A DNA stretch of 49,163 nucleotides from a virus. The number at the start of each line of letters is the position of its first letter. Within the stretch, counting starts at the first letter, position 1. The notes under the pieces were generated by a model. That model was not told where the DNA came from, ran no database searches, and saw only the letters and a list, made by a program, of their open reading frames with translations. The stretch covers positions 1 through 49,163 of the IMG/VR virus record IMGVR_UViG_3300030098_004287, one strand, 5' to 3'. Position numbers and translations under genes: made by a program. Below, piece after piece: positions 7,236 to 15,081 of the stretch.

Positions 7236-8117
7236 ATGGCAAATGACCAAAGTAGTAACCCAAATAATGAACAATCTATGGCAGAGGACGCAGTATTTGG
7301 CTCTACTGAATCTTTCTTTGACGCTCTTGACAATGATGTCAATGGTATGATAAAAGAAGATTCTCCTGTAGAAAATAAAGAGGCAACTCCAGAGATGGAC
7401 CCTCAAGTATCAACAGCTGAATCGGGTTCTGAGCAACCTTCTGAAAATGATAATTGGAAGAAACGTTATTCAGATTCCACACGTGAAGCACAAAGAATAA
7501 AGGCTGAGTTAGATGAACTCAAACCCTATAGTCCTGTGCTAGAAGCGATGAAAAAAGATAGTGGCTTAGTGGAACATGTAAGGGATTACTTTAAAAGGGA
7601 CGAAAAAAGTATTAGAGATAATTTGAATCTTGATGAGGACTTTAGATTTGATACTGACGACCTTATAGAGAATCCTGACTCACAATCCCGTAAAGTCTTC
7701 AATGCTATGGTAGATGGTGTTGTTAAAGAAAGAACTTCAGAAATGATTAACAGGCAAAATGCTGTTAGACAACAAGAAGCTCAAAAAGATGCTATTAAAA
7801 AGCAAGCTGAAGAGTTTCGTGTTAGAAACAATCTTACTGTTGACCAAATGAGAACTTTCTTAAATGATGCTGAACAAAGATTCAAAGGCGGAGTATTATC
7901 ATTTGATGATATGTATGCTTTGCTAAACAGGGATAATGTGAATCAAAATGTAGCCAAAGCAACCAAGGAAGATATGTTGACGCAAATGAAAAACGTCAGA
8001 GAAATTCCGACTAGCCAAGGAAATGCTAATAATGCTGGTACAAAATCTAATATAGATGATGATGTATTTGATGTATTAAATAGCGTTGATGGTAATCTCG
8101 ATAACATGTTTGGCTAG
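7236..8117 (+). CDS. Capsid scaffolding protein
   Basis: Acidic, Gln- and Glu-rich 293-residue protein of low complexity at the N-terminus (about 1-75), followed by mostly helical, coiled-coil segments (RYSDSTREAQRIKAELDEL; later RQQEAQKDAIKKQAEEF). This composition, together with its place directly between portal and major capsid genes, is typical of phage scaffolds, which direct procapsid assembly and are then removed. No protease motif is visible. The start is preceded by GGGGAAGA. A small conserved acidic tail ends the protein. Confidence 0.8.
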   Translation: MANDQSSNPNNEQSMAEDAVFGSTESFFDALDNDVNGMIKEDSPVENKEATPEMDPQVSTAESGSEQPSENDNWKKRYSDSTREAQRIKAELDELKPYSPVLEAMKKDSGLVEHVRDYFKRDEKSIRDNLNLDEDFRFDTDDLIENPDSQSRKVFNAMVDGVVKERTSEMINRQNAVRQQEAQKDAIKKQAEEFRVRNNLTVDQMRTFLNDAEQRFKGGVLSFDDMYALLNRDNVNQNVAKATKEDMLTQMKNVREIPTSQGNANNAGTKSNIDDDVFDVLNSVDGNLDNMFG

Positions 8118-8133
8118 ATAAAACAAGGAATAA

Positions 8134-8180
8134 AGACTATCTAGCTTAACTTAAACGCATAAAATGCGAAAGGATAGTCT
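8134..8180 (+). promoter_or_regulatory. Stem-loop overlapping the capsid gene ribosome binding site
   Basis: AGACTATC (8134-8141) is perfectly complementary to GATAGTCT (8173-8180), and an inner hairpin CGCAT/ATGCG (8156-8160 with 8164-8168, AAA loop) lies inside. The right arm takes in the end of the AAAGGA Shine-Dalgarno (8169-8174) of the capsid gene, and the ATG at 8182 follows the stem directly. The structure could modulate translation of the most abundant virion protein, or stabilise a processed mRNA end. Confidence 0.5.
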
Positions 8181-8181
8181 C

Positions 8182-9651
8182 ATGTCAGATTTATTCAATT
8201 TATCGAATTTGGGTGTTTCAGATGTTGCTGGTAACGGACCTGGTGCTGGTACTGGTTTATCAACTGGAGATATGCGTAGACGGTTTAACTTTGGTGACAG
8301 AGTTTCAGAACTATCTATTGCTCAAGACCCATTTTTTCGATTTGTAAGTAAAGTGGCTAAAAAGCCAACAGATGACCCTCAATTCAAATTTACTGAAAAG
8401 AGGCACTCATATCATAAAAGATATGCATATATGGTTTCAATGGGGAGTGGTTTTGCAACTGCTTTAACAGGAAATTTAAATGCACAAAATGCAACTGGTG
8501 AAATCTTTTATGGTAAATTCGGTACTGATTACTCTAATCAAGGTAACTTAGTAAATAGGTTTGGTCAAACTCCTGAATATGAAGAAGGCAATGCAGGTAC
8601 AAAACCATCATTCTTTATGGAAGGTCAGTTAATTAAAGTTCCTGTAGCTTCTGCTGATAATGCAACAGCAAATGCTTCATCTGTAGTTGACTACCAAATT
8701 GTTAAAGTTACTAATGTTGCTGATAATGGTAATTATGTTAATATTACTGGTACAGTAATTAAAGGTGTTGCTGATGGTAGATTCTATATGGGTGTGCCTT
8801 TATCAGTAGCTCAAGGTGCTGGTACAACAACTCAAAGCGAAGAAGCTTTAGCTCCTTTCAAATGTTATGTTGTAGGTTCTGCTCATGCTGAAGGCTCTGG
8901 TTATCCAGAAACTTGGCAAGACCAGCCTTACTCAACAAACTATGGAAGAACTCAAATATTCAAAACTTCTCTAGCTATGACTAACACAGCAATGGCTACT
9001 CAACTAAAGCATGAATCTAGTGAGTGGGCAAGAATGTGGAAAGAAAAGCTAATAGAGCATAAGTTTGATATTGAAACTTCTTTATTGTTTGGAACTCAAA
9101 ATGATACATATTACACAACTCAAGGTGCAGTTGACTATATTAATAGTTATGGTAATTCATTTTCATTAGACACTAACACTAAGACTTCAGATGATTTCTT
9201 AGATGATATGTCAGCGTATATGGACCCAAGATACAACTCACAAAGTGCTAATGTGTATTTTGCTAGTACAGCTGTATATAACTGGCTACATAAAATGGGT
9301 GGATACTTTAAGAATAATCTTGAAATTTCATCTAACTTTAAGTCAGATATTGCTATGACTGGTAAAAAGAAAGTATTTGGTGTAGATATCACTTCTTTCT
9401 CAACTCCATATGGTGACCTTAACGTGGCTAGAAATATCCACCTTGATGGAACTAATGTGAAGATGCTTGGAATTGATATGAAGCACTGTGCGTATCGTCC
9501 ACTAGTGGGCAACGGTATCAACAGAGACACTTCAGTTTACGTAGGTGTGCAAACACTCGAAAACTCTGGTGTTGACCGTAGAGTTGATTTAATCTTAACA
9601 GAAGCGGGAATGGAATGGTCAATGCCTGAAGCTCACGCTATCTGGTTATAA
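8182..9651 (+). CDS. Major capsid protein
   Basis: The main shell protein, identified by position (after scaffold, before decoration genes), length (489 residues) and sequence. The segment DPFFRFVSKVAKKPTDDPQF and the following EKR are similar to the SU10-like/HK97-fold capsid family, a tentative assignment. I prefer ATG 8182 over ATG 8164 (six codons earlier), because AAAGGA at 8169-8174 is correctly placed for 8182 and nothing precedes 8164. The last third (9410-9650) uses more C- and G-ending codons than its neighbours, as often seen in highly expressed genes. An AAGGAGGTT for the next gene lies right after the stop. Confidence 0.85.
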   Translation: MSDLFNLSNLGVSDVAGNGPGAGTGLSTGDMRRRFNFGDRVSELSIAQDPFFRFVSKVAKKPTDDPQFKFTEKRHSYHKRYAYMVSMGSGFATALTGNLNAQNATGEIFYGKFGTDYSNQGNLVNRFGQTPEYEEGNAGTKPSFFMEGQLIKVPVASADNATANASSVVDYQIVKVTNVADNGNYVNITGTVIKGVADGRFYMGVPLSVAQGAGTTTQSEEALAPFKCYVVGSAHAEGSGYPETWQDQPYSTNYGRTQIFKTSLAMTNTAMATQLKHESSEWARMWKEKLIEHKFDIETSLLFGTQNDTYYTTQGAVDYINSYGNSFSLDTNTKTSDDFLDDMSAYMDPRYNSQSANVYFASTAVYNWLHKMGGYFKNNLEISSNFKSDIAMTGKKKVFGVDITSFSTPYGDLNVARNIHLDGTNVKMLGIDMKHCAYRPLVGNGINRDTSVYVGVQTLENSGVDRRVDLILTEAGMEWSMPEAHAIWL

Positions 9652-9662
9652 GGAGGTTAATT

Positions 9663-10112
9663 ATGGCAAATCCAATGTACGGACAAAATAAAGCTGACGG
9701 TATTGTTGATGGCGTTTCTAGATTAGTAAAAGTCGCTATTAATAGTGGTAATGCAATTGTTGACACAGGACATGCTGCTGGTGCTCATGGTCTTGCTTGG
9801 GCTAATCCAGAAGCTGAGGACATCATTATTGAAGGTGTTCTTTTGGATGTTACAACCGCAGCTACGGGTAGTGCAACAATTGATTTAGGTATTGCTGCAA
9901 ATGCTACGACAACTGGTGACAATTTGCTTGATGGAGTAGATGTAGGCTCTGCAGCTATAATGGCTACTTCTGGAGTTAATGGTGGTACAAATGGAAAAAT
10001 GTATCAACCAATGACTTCTTCACAGTGGATTACTGGGGATTTTAATGCAAGTGCTGCTGGTTTAGTTGGCAACCTTTACATTAAATACTTTATTCCTAGT
10101 AAAGCAAGTTAG
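9663..10112 (+). CDS. Capsid decoration or head-fibre-type protein (149 aa)
   Basis: Small Ala-, Gly- and Thr-rich beta protein directly behind the capsid gene, with one of the strongest ribosome binding sites in the window (AAGGAGG, seven bases from the ATG). Sequence features are short hydrophobic beta strands (IIIEGVLLDVTTAA, LVGNLYIKYFIP), with no catalytic motif. Composition, size, position and expected expression all fit a capsid decoration (cement) or head-fibre protein. This is inferred from context, since no named family is recognised. Confidence 0.65.
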   Translation: MANPMYGQNKADGIVDGVSRLVKVAINSGNAIVDTGHAAGAHGLAWANPEAEDIIIEGVLLDVTTAATGSATIDLGIAANATTTGDNLLDGVDVGSAAIMATSGVNGGTNGKMYQPMTSSQWITGDFNASAAGLVGNLYIKYFIPSKAS

Positions 10113-10122
10113 GAGGTAGATA

Positions 10123-10539
10123 ATGGCTAACGCAAAAATGGGAGCTTCCCATGGATGGAGTGGTAATTACGTTGAATCAGCTAAAGCTAGTTTTAGTCTA
10201 GTTCCTGGTGATTCAGGTAAAACAATTATCCTTGGTGACCCTGATGATTCGAATGCAGCTGTAACAGCAACATTGCCTGCTTTAAGTGATATTAATGCAG
10301 GATTTAAGTTAACTCTTATATCTGCAAATGCAGGTGAACATATCCTTAATGGTGGTAATAGTAAAATTTATGGCATTGCTGTAAATGAAACTACTGAAAC
10401 AGCTGCTAGCCAGATTACACGATTTTCTGCTGCAAGTAGTGTTACATTAAGTGGTGGTATGATTGGAGATAAGTTTGATGTTATTTCCGATGGAACCAAT
10501 TGGTATGTTTATCTTCTTGCTGATGCTGCTGCATCGTAA
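10123..10539 (+). CDS. Capsid-associated structural protein (138 aa)
   Basis: Small beta-rich protein, again rich in Gly, Ala, Ser and Thr, with a strong TAGGAGGT ribosome binding site. The pattern (ITLPALSDINAGFKLTLISAN, then GDKFDVISDGTNWYVYLL) is of the type found in short beta-sandwich or beta-helix domains of phage decoration and fibre proteins. In many phage fibres a similar WYVY ending closes a receptor or capping domain. With the gene before it, it forms a pair of small highly translated structural genes bounded by the hairpin at 10561-10588. Confidence 0.6.
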   Translation: MANAKMGASHGWSGNYVESAKASFSLVPGDSGKTIILGDPDDSNAAVTATLPALSDINAGFKLTLISANAGEHILNGGNSKIYGIAVNETTETAASQITRFSAASSVTLSGGMIGDKFDVISDGTNWYVYLLADAAAS

Positions 10540-10560
10540 CAAGTAAACAATAAACTAATC

Positions 10561-10588
10561 GAGTTTGCCTGTTTCGGCAGGCAGACTC
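10561..10588 (+). terminator. Strong 11-bp hairpin after capsid/decoration genes
   Basis: GAGTTTGCCTG (10561-10571) pairs with CAGGCAGACTC (10578-10588), ten Watson-Crick pairs and one G-T, closed by a TTTCGG loop containing a TTCG tetraloop. It is the strongest stem I noticed in the window. The following bases (TGTTAGATAACA) are not a T-tract, so it may be a partial terminator or an mRNA 3'-end stabiliser that separates highly expressed capsid genes from the adaptors, rather than a full intrinsic terminator. Confidence 0.6.
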
Positions 10589-10610
10589 TGTTAGATAACA
10601 TAAGGAATTA

Positions 10611-11660
10611 ATGCAAAGTTTTGAACAAAGAGTAGAATCATTAACACAGTTAGCTATAACTAGTAGCAGTTCTCCTAGTTTAAATGACTTAACTCAATTT
10701 TTAAGAGATGGTGTTAAAGATATAGTAAGAAAAAGCATACCTCGTGGAGGCAAGGTATTACAAATGTTTGCTAAAAAAGAAAGCATTAATGATAGTAGTG
10801 GTTTAGCTACTGATGGTGGTTTTGTTTTATCAGTATTAAGAGGAGATGGAGCTGTATATAATCCTGCTACAGAAGTTTCTCCTAGTTTAAAAGGAAGAGT
10901 TTCTGATACTGAAAGTTTATCATTTGCTTCTAAATACAATCCAGTATATTATATAGAAGAAAATAAAATATTTATTAAACCAGACCCAACAAGTGCTACA
11001 ACTGATGATGGAGAGGTAACTCATATAACATATGATAATAGTTTAAATTATGCTTCAATTAATATAACTAATTTTCCTGATAGTGCTGAATATTTAGTTG
11101 CATTGTACGCAGCTGCTATGTGTTGTTTAGCTAAAGCTAATGCAATGCATAATACATTGCCTACTGTACCTACATTTACAGCAACTCCAGGATTTGTTTA
11201 TAGAAATACAACATTACCAACTGTTCCTACTTTTTTAGCTCCTGGATTAAGTTATAATGATGTTGATATTGAATCATCTTTAAGAAATGATGATACAGAT
11301 TTAGCTAGTTCTTTTGGAGATTTATTATCTAAAAAAATAGAAAAGTTTGATAAAGAAATGGAAATTGCTACACAAAGATTTAGTAGCGATATGGAAATAT
11401 TTAATAAAAAGATAGATACAGAATTAACTAAATCTGAAAAAGATTCAGAAAATATTGTTAATCAGTTTGGTGCAGATGTTAGAAAATATGAAATGGAAAT
11501 ACAACAATTTCAGACTGATTTAACTAAACATAATACAGAGTATACATGGTATACAGAAAAATTTAAAACTATACAAAATCAATACAATTCAGGGTTATTA
11601 GCTTTGTTTGGAAATAGACCACAAGAACAACCTGAAGCACAACAGCAAGGAGCTTCATAA
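10611..11660 (+). CDS. Head-tail adaptor-like structural protein with coiled-coil tail
   Basis: The first 190 residues resemble phage adaptor proteins that sit below the portal: an N-terminal helix with LTQFLRDGVKDIVRKSI, a beta region with YYIEENKIFIKPDP, then FPDSAEYLVALYAAAMCCLAKA. A Pro/Thr-rich linker (about 185-215) leads into a long coiled coil (about 230-325) and a Gln-rich end. The start is preceded by TAAGGAA. The stop overlaps the next gene (TAATG). The adaptor role is inferred from position and the pattern just given. Confidence 0.65.
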   Translation: MQSFEQRVESLTQLAITSSSSPSLNDLTQFLRDGVKDIVRKSIPRGGKVLQMFAKKESINDSSGLATDGGFVLSVLRGDGAVYNPATEVSPSLKGRVSDTESLSFASKYNPVYYIEENKIFIKPDPTSATTDDGEVTHITYDNSLNYASINITNFPDSAEYLVALYAAAMCCLAKANAMHNTLPTVPTFTATPGFVYRNTTLPTVPTFLAPGLSYNDVDIESSLRNDDTDLASSFGDLLSKKIEKFDKEMEIATQRFSSDMEIFNKKIDTELTKSEKDSENIVNQFGADVRKYEMEIQQFQTDLTKHNTEYTWYTEKFKTIQNQYNSGLLALFGNRPQEQPEAQQQGAS

Positions 11661-12175
11661 TGGCAGATAGTGTTAAATTTTCAGTTACTTGCACTCCAAT
11701 AGAAGAAATTGGAACGGAAGAAACTTTATCTCCAGTTCCTGAAATAATATCAAGTGAAGTAGGTAAGTCTTTAAGTGGCAATGGAATTGCTCCTGTAACT
11801 GATTATAGTGGAGCAGCAGCTGTTCAAGGATATGCAAGTGGTACAGTTAATTATGTAAATTGTGTAGATGATAGTGCAACAGCAATATCTACTGAATCTA
11901 CTGCATCATTTGTTTATATAAAAAATACAGGATATTATTTTAGCAGTGTAACAGAATTAGGTGCAGCTGCTACAGAACATGTTGTAGTAACAACTGATAA
12001 TTCAGCAGTTACAGTAATATCTTCATTAGGTCCTGGTGAAGCAATAGTTTTAAAAGCATTACAAGCTACTAAGACATTAGATTGCACAAAAATTAAAGTA
12101 CAAACATTTGAACGTAATGGTTCGGCAGCTGGTGCTACAGACCATTTAGCTGTAGAAATATTGGTAGTAGATTAA
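11660..12175 (+). CDS. Structural beta protein, member of a tandem pair (171 aa)
   Basis: Thr/Val/Ala-rich beta protein with no catalytic motif. The second half contains SFVYIKNTGYYF and LGPGEAIVLKALQ, closely matching the pattern in the next gene (VLWIAIKNM and LGPGEIIILKPQ), so the two are probably paralogues. Such small beta-sandwich proteins in the neck region of podovirus operons are usually virion decorations. The gene is coupled to its upstream neighbour (TAATG) and separated from its paralogue by a short gap with AAAAGGAG. Confidence 0.6.
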   Translation: MADSVKFSVTCTPIEEIGTEETLSPVPEIISSEVGKSLSGNGIAPVTDYSGAAAVQGYASGTVNYVNCVDDSATAISTESTASFVYIKNTGYYFSSVTELGAAATEHVVVTTDNSAVTVISSLGPGEAIVLKALQATKTLDCTKIKVQTFERNGSAAGATDHLAVEILVVD

Positions 12176-12194
12176 TGAAAAGGAGTAATATATA

Positions 12195-12674
12195 ATGGCA
12201 GATAAAGCATATGGAAGTGTTTCTGCATCAATTTTTTTAGACGAAATAAAAAGTTCTATGAGTGGAGCTTTAAATTATGAACCAAAAGATACAAATGATA
12301 AATGGGTATTTGCAGAGGTTACTGTTGATGAATCAGCAAGTACAGATTTATTAGATACAGGAGATTCTTATCTTGGTTCTTCAACTCAAGTTGCTACTGC
12401 AGATAAAGTTTTATGGATAGCTATAAAAAATATGTCAACAACATCAACTGAAGGAGTAGCTATTGATTTAATAACTGGAACAGCAGCTTATGATTTAAAA
12501 GGAGTAAATATTCTAGGTCCTGGAGAAATAATTATACTTAAACCTCAAAATACTACAGTTGCTGATTTGCATGCAAGAAGTTGTACTATTGATGGAACTT
12601 ATGGATATGCTACTACTCAAGGAACCGCTACTATAACTTGCCAAGTAGCAGCAATATTGGATGATGTAGCATAA
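12195..12674 (+). CDS. Structural beta protein, paralogue of the preceding gene (159 aa)
   Basis: Same layout as the protein at 11660-12175: N-terminal polar part, then VLWIAIKNM, then LGPGEIIILKPQ, then a cysteine-containing strand and a hydrophobic ending (CQVAAILDDVA). The N-terminal SVSASIFLDEIKSSMSGALN differs from the paralogue. A Shine-Dalgarno AAAAGGAG is present. The stop overlaps the following ATG (TAATG). Probably a minor capsid or neck protein; function not shown by the sequence. Confidence 0.6.
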   Translation: MADKAYGSVSASIFLDEIKSSMSGALNYEPKDTNDKWVFAEVTVDESASTDLLDTGDSYLGSSTQVATADKVLWIAIKNMSTTSTEGVAIDLITGTAAYDLKGVNILGPGEIIILKPQNTTVADLHARSCTIDGTYGYATTQGTATITCQVAAILDDVA

Positions 12675-12955
12675 TGAAAGTTAAAGAATTAATGGAAAGA
12701 GTAGGAATCAATGAAACAGGTAGAGCTGTTGCATACGTTAAAGATGGTTTAGAAGAACTTAATGTAATTTTTGAAACTCATTGTAAAACTCAAAGAATAG
12801 ATATTACTGAAGGTCAAAGATTTTATGATTTTCCTAACGATATGGTAAAAGTTATAGACATAAGAATGAAAAATCATTTTAACGATAAGGATGAATATCG
12901 AAGCATTCCTAGAATGCTACATAAACCTATTATTAAAGATGAGGATGGATTTTAA
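12674..12955 (+). CDS. Small head-tail connector-like protein (93 aa)
   Basis: The sequence INETGRAVAYVKDGLEELNV, then QRIDITEGQRFYDFPNDMVKV, has the helix-plus-beta design of phage adaptor (connector) proteins, in which an N-terminal helix packs on the portal and a beta hairpin follows. It is short for a complete adaptor. The C-terminal part of such proteins (long helix with many charged residues) instead appears at the end of the next gene, so the two products may form one connector together. TAATG overlaps exist at both ends. Confidence 0.55.
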   Translation: MKVKELMERVGINETGRAVAYVKDGLEELNVIFETHCKTQRIDITEGQRFYDFPNDMVKVIDIRMKNHFNDKDEYRSIPRMLHKPIIKDEDGF

Positions 12956-14049
12956 TGGCTAAAGAATATGCTTATTATTTAGAAGGCGGAAAACTTGCTA
13001 TTGTTGAAAGAGATACTAATTTTGATAATAATGTAGATTCTAAAGAATTTGGTCCAGGTGTTTCTAGACAACAATGGAAATCTCCTAAAACATCTGTAAC
13101 TGATGGACTTGAAATAAAGTATGCTTATGCTCCATTTTTTGAAAATAGTCTTACTGGCGGTAATACTTATCATATAAAATATTTTGGATGGGGACGAGAT
13201 AAAGAAGGGTATTTATTATTATTTACGCATACATATGGAACAAATGCACCTCTTGATTTATCTACTAGATACGATTTAAATGAATATGTAGAAATAAAAA
13301 ATTCTCAAAGATGGAATGGATTTCATAAAGTTATAGGTAAAAAAGACGCTCCTACTACTTGGGAAAATGATGGAGCTTATGGTGTTTTAAAATTAGAAAC
13401 TAAATGCAATGCGGAAGATATGTTCCCTTCATCGCAATTTTATACAAATGGATGGAATATTGCTGTAGCTGACTCAGGAAATAGAGGATATATAGAAGGA
13501 GATACTGCTACTTTTAAAGCTAAAGTGCAAATGTGGAAAGAACAGGTACAATCATCTAGTTTAAATCCAATTGTAGCAAATAGAACTGCTCCATTTTATA
13601 TATTTTTAGCAGAATTTGGTGAAAGTGTAAATAGTGGATTATATGAAGTAACTTATCCTGAAACAGATGGTAAGATACAATTTGAAAAACAACTTAGATT
13701 TGATGCTAATGGAACACCTGCTTGGTATACAGAAACAGTTGTCGCAGAAACAGATAGAACTGGTGGTATATATCAAGTTTTTTTAGATGAAATGGATGTT
13801 TTTGGAACTGACGATGATTGGAACGAGCAACCTGTTCAACCAATAGATGAAGATTATATATTAGATTTACCTTCATACTTACAGAAAGCTTTAGTATATT
13901 ACGTGAAGGCTAAAGTAGCTGAAGATGCAGGTAACTTTGAAGTAAAAGAATACATGCAAAGAGAATTTAGAAAGATTGTTGAAAAACATGAAAGTAATTT
14001 AATTAAAGGTCCTAGGATGATTAGTCCAGGACGACATGCAATAAGATAA
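12955..14049 (+). CDS. Neck/adaptor structural protein (364 aa)
   Basis: Most of the protein is a beta-rich structural domain (about 1-290) without catalytic motifs. The last 65 residues, from LPSYLQKALVYYVKAKVAED through EYMQREFRKIVEKHESN to an RMISPGRHAIR end, have the helical pattern seen at the C-terminus of adaptor proteins in podoviruses with P22-like portals. The preceding gene carries the N-terminal-type part, so these two could be a split adaptor into whose middle a beta domain was inserted. Translationally coupled by TAATG. Confidence 0.55.
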   Translation: MAKEYAYYLEGGKLAIVERDTNFDNNVDSKEFGPGVSRQQWKSPKTSVTDGLEIKYAYAPFFENSLTGGNTYHIKYFGWGRDKEGYLLLFTHTYGTNAPLDLSTRYDLNEYVEIKNSQRWNGFHKVIGKKDAPTTWENDGAYGVLKLETKCNAEDMFPSSQFYTNGWNIAVADSGNRGYIEGDTATFKAKVQMWKEQVQSSSLNPIVANRTAPFYIFLAEFGESVNSGLYEVTYPETDGKIQFEKQLRFDANGTPAWYTETVVAETDRTGGIYQVFLDEMDVFGTDDDWNEQPVQPIDEDYILDLPSYLQKALVYYVKAKVAEDAGNFEVKEYMQREFRKIVEKHESNLIKGPRMISPGRHAIR

Positions 14050-14106
14050 AATAGTACATTCATGGTCAAGCTAAGACCTTAAAGTACAACTCGAAAGGAG
14101 AATAAA

Positions 14107-14391
14107 ATGGCAAATCAAAGAGGACTGCATACATATACAGTTCAAGAAGCACAAAATGCCCAAATGGGACAAGCAGGTTCAGTTTTTATAGATGACCAAG
14201 CTGTTCATACGGGCCCATTCGCTGCTATAACAGCAATAGAAGATTCCGAAGTAAATGTAAGTGATTGCACTGATATTGATAAAACAATGACAGATGCAAT
14301 TGATTTTACAATTCCAGCTGGATTAACTATTTATGGTAACTTTGCAGCTTTTTCACTTAATAGTGGGAAAGTTATAGCATATAAAGGATAA
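14107..14391 (+). CDS. Small structural protein (94 aa)
   Basis: The protein ends in a compact beta pattern (DAIDFTIPAGLTIYGNFAAFSL) typical of a small stalk or decoration module. There is a good AAAGGAG Shine-Dalgarno seven bases before the ATG. The 57-base gap upstream contains a small GGTC/GACC hairpin. It directly precedes two LamG-domain genes, so it may belong to the same appendage. No family is recognised. Confidence 0.6.
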   Translation: MANQRGLHTYTVQEAQNAQMGQAGSVFIDDQAVHTGPFAAITAIEDSEVNVSDCTDIDKTMTDAIDFTIPAGLTIYGNFAAFSLNSGKVIAYKG

Positions 14392-15081
14392 ATGCCTAAG
14401 CTAGGATTGACAACAAGTTTAGGGTCTTCTGGGTTAACTACCCCAGGTATCGTTACAGATAATCTGGTTATGAAACATATGTATCCTGCAGGAGCAGTAC
14501 AACCATTGAGTGATGGTTCTGCATTTTTTGATGGAACTGATGACAGAATATCTTTAGGAAGTCAGACAAATGTAGCAGGCGGAGCATTAACAATGTCTGC
14601 TTGGGTGTATTTAATGCAAAACCAACTAGCACCAGTATTATCTTTTGGAGATGCATTGTTAAGATTTCAAGATGCTGATGATTTAAGGGCTTGGGGAGAT
14701 GTTAGTGGAACTACTGTTGATACAGGTAATCCTGGATTTACATCTGCATTAAATAGATGGACACATGTAGTTTTTACACATGATGCAGGTACAGGTAAAA
14801 TATATGTAGATGGAGTTGAAGAGGCATCTGATTCACAAACTGTTTTGAGTGCAGATTCAAGAAATTCCTATATAGGAAATTATAGTGGTGGATATTTTGA
14901 AGGTTATATATCTAATGTAGGATATTGGACTAGAGCTTTGTCACAATCAGAAATAAAATCAATTATGTGGAAACAGTATGCAGATTTATCAACTACTGAA
15001 AAAACTAGCTTAGTATCATGGTGGAATTTAGATGTAGATGCTAATGATTCTACTGGAACAAACAATGGGACACTAACATAA
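14392..15081 (+). CDS. LamG (concanavalin A-like) appendage protein (229 aa)
   Basis: A single LamG/concanavalin A-like jelly-roll domain covers about residues 40-205: SAFFDGTDDRISLGS, then LTMSAWVYL, then RWTHVVFTHDAGTGKIYVDG, then YFEGYISNVGYWTRALSQSEI. These are the canonical strands of the Laminin_G_3 group. Such domains bind carbohydrates or proteins, and in phages they occur in tail appendages and capsid fibres. The gene begins directly at the preceding stop without a gap and overlaps the next, much larger LamG gene by TAATG, so the two are likely parts of one adhesin. Confidence 0.8.
   Translation: MPKLGLTTSLGSSGLTTPGIVTDNLVMKHMYPAGAVQPLSDGSAFFDGTDDRISLGSQTNVAGGALTMSAWVYLMQNQLAPVLSFGDALLRFQDADDLRAWGDVSGTTVDTGNPGFTSALNRWTHVVFTHDAGTGKIYVDGVEEASDSQTVLSADSRNSYIGNYSGGYFEGYISNVGYWTRALSQSEIKSIMWKQYADLSTTEKTSLVSWWNLDVDANDSTGTNNGTLT

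Noticed and set aside
9147-9530. A 127-codon minus-strand frame inside the capsid gene
   Set aside because: Complementary shadow of the capsid coding frame, without ribosome binding site or family resemblance.
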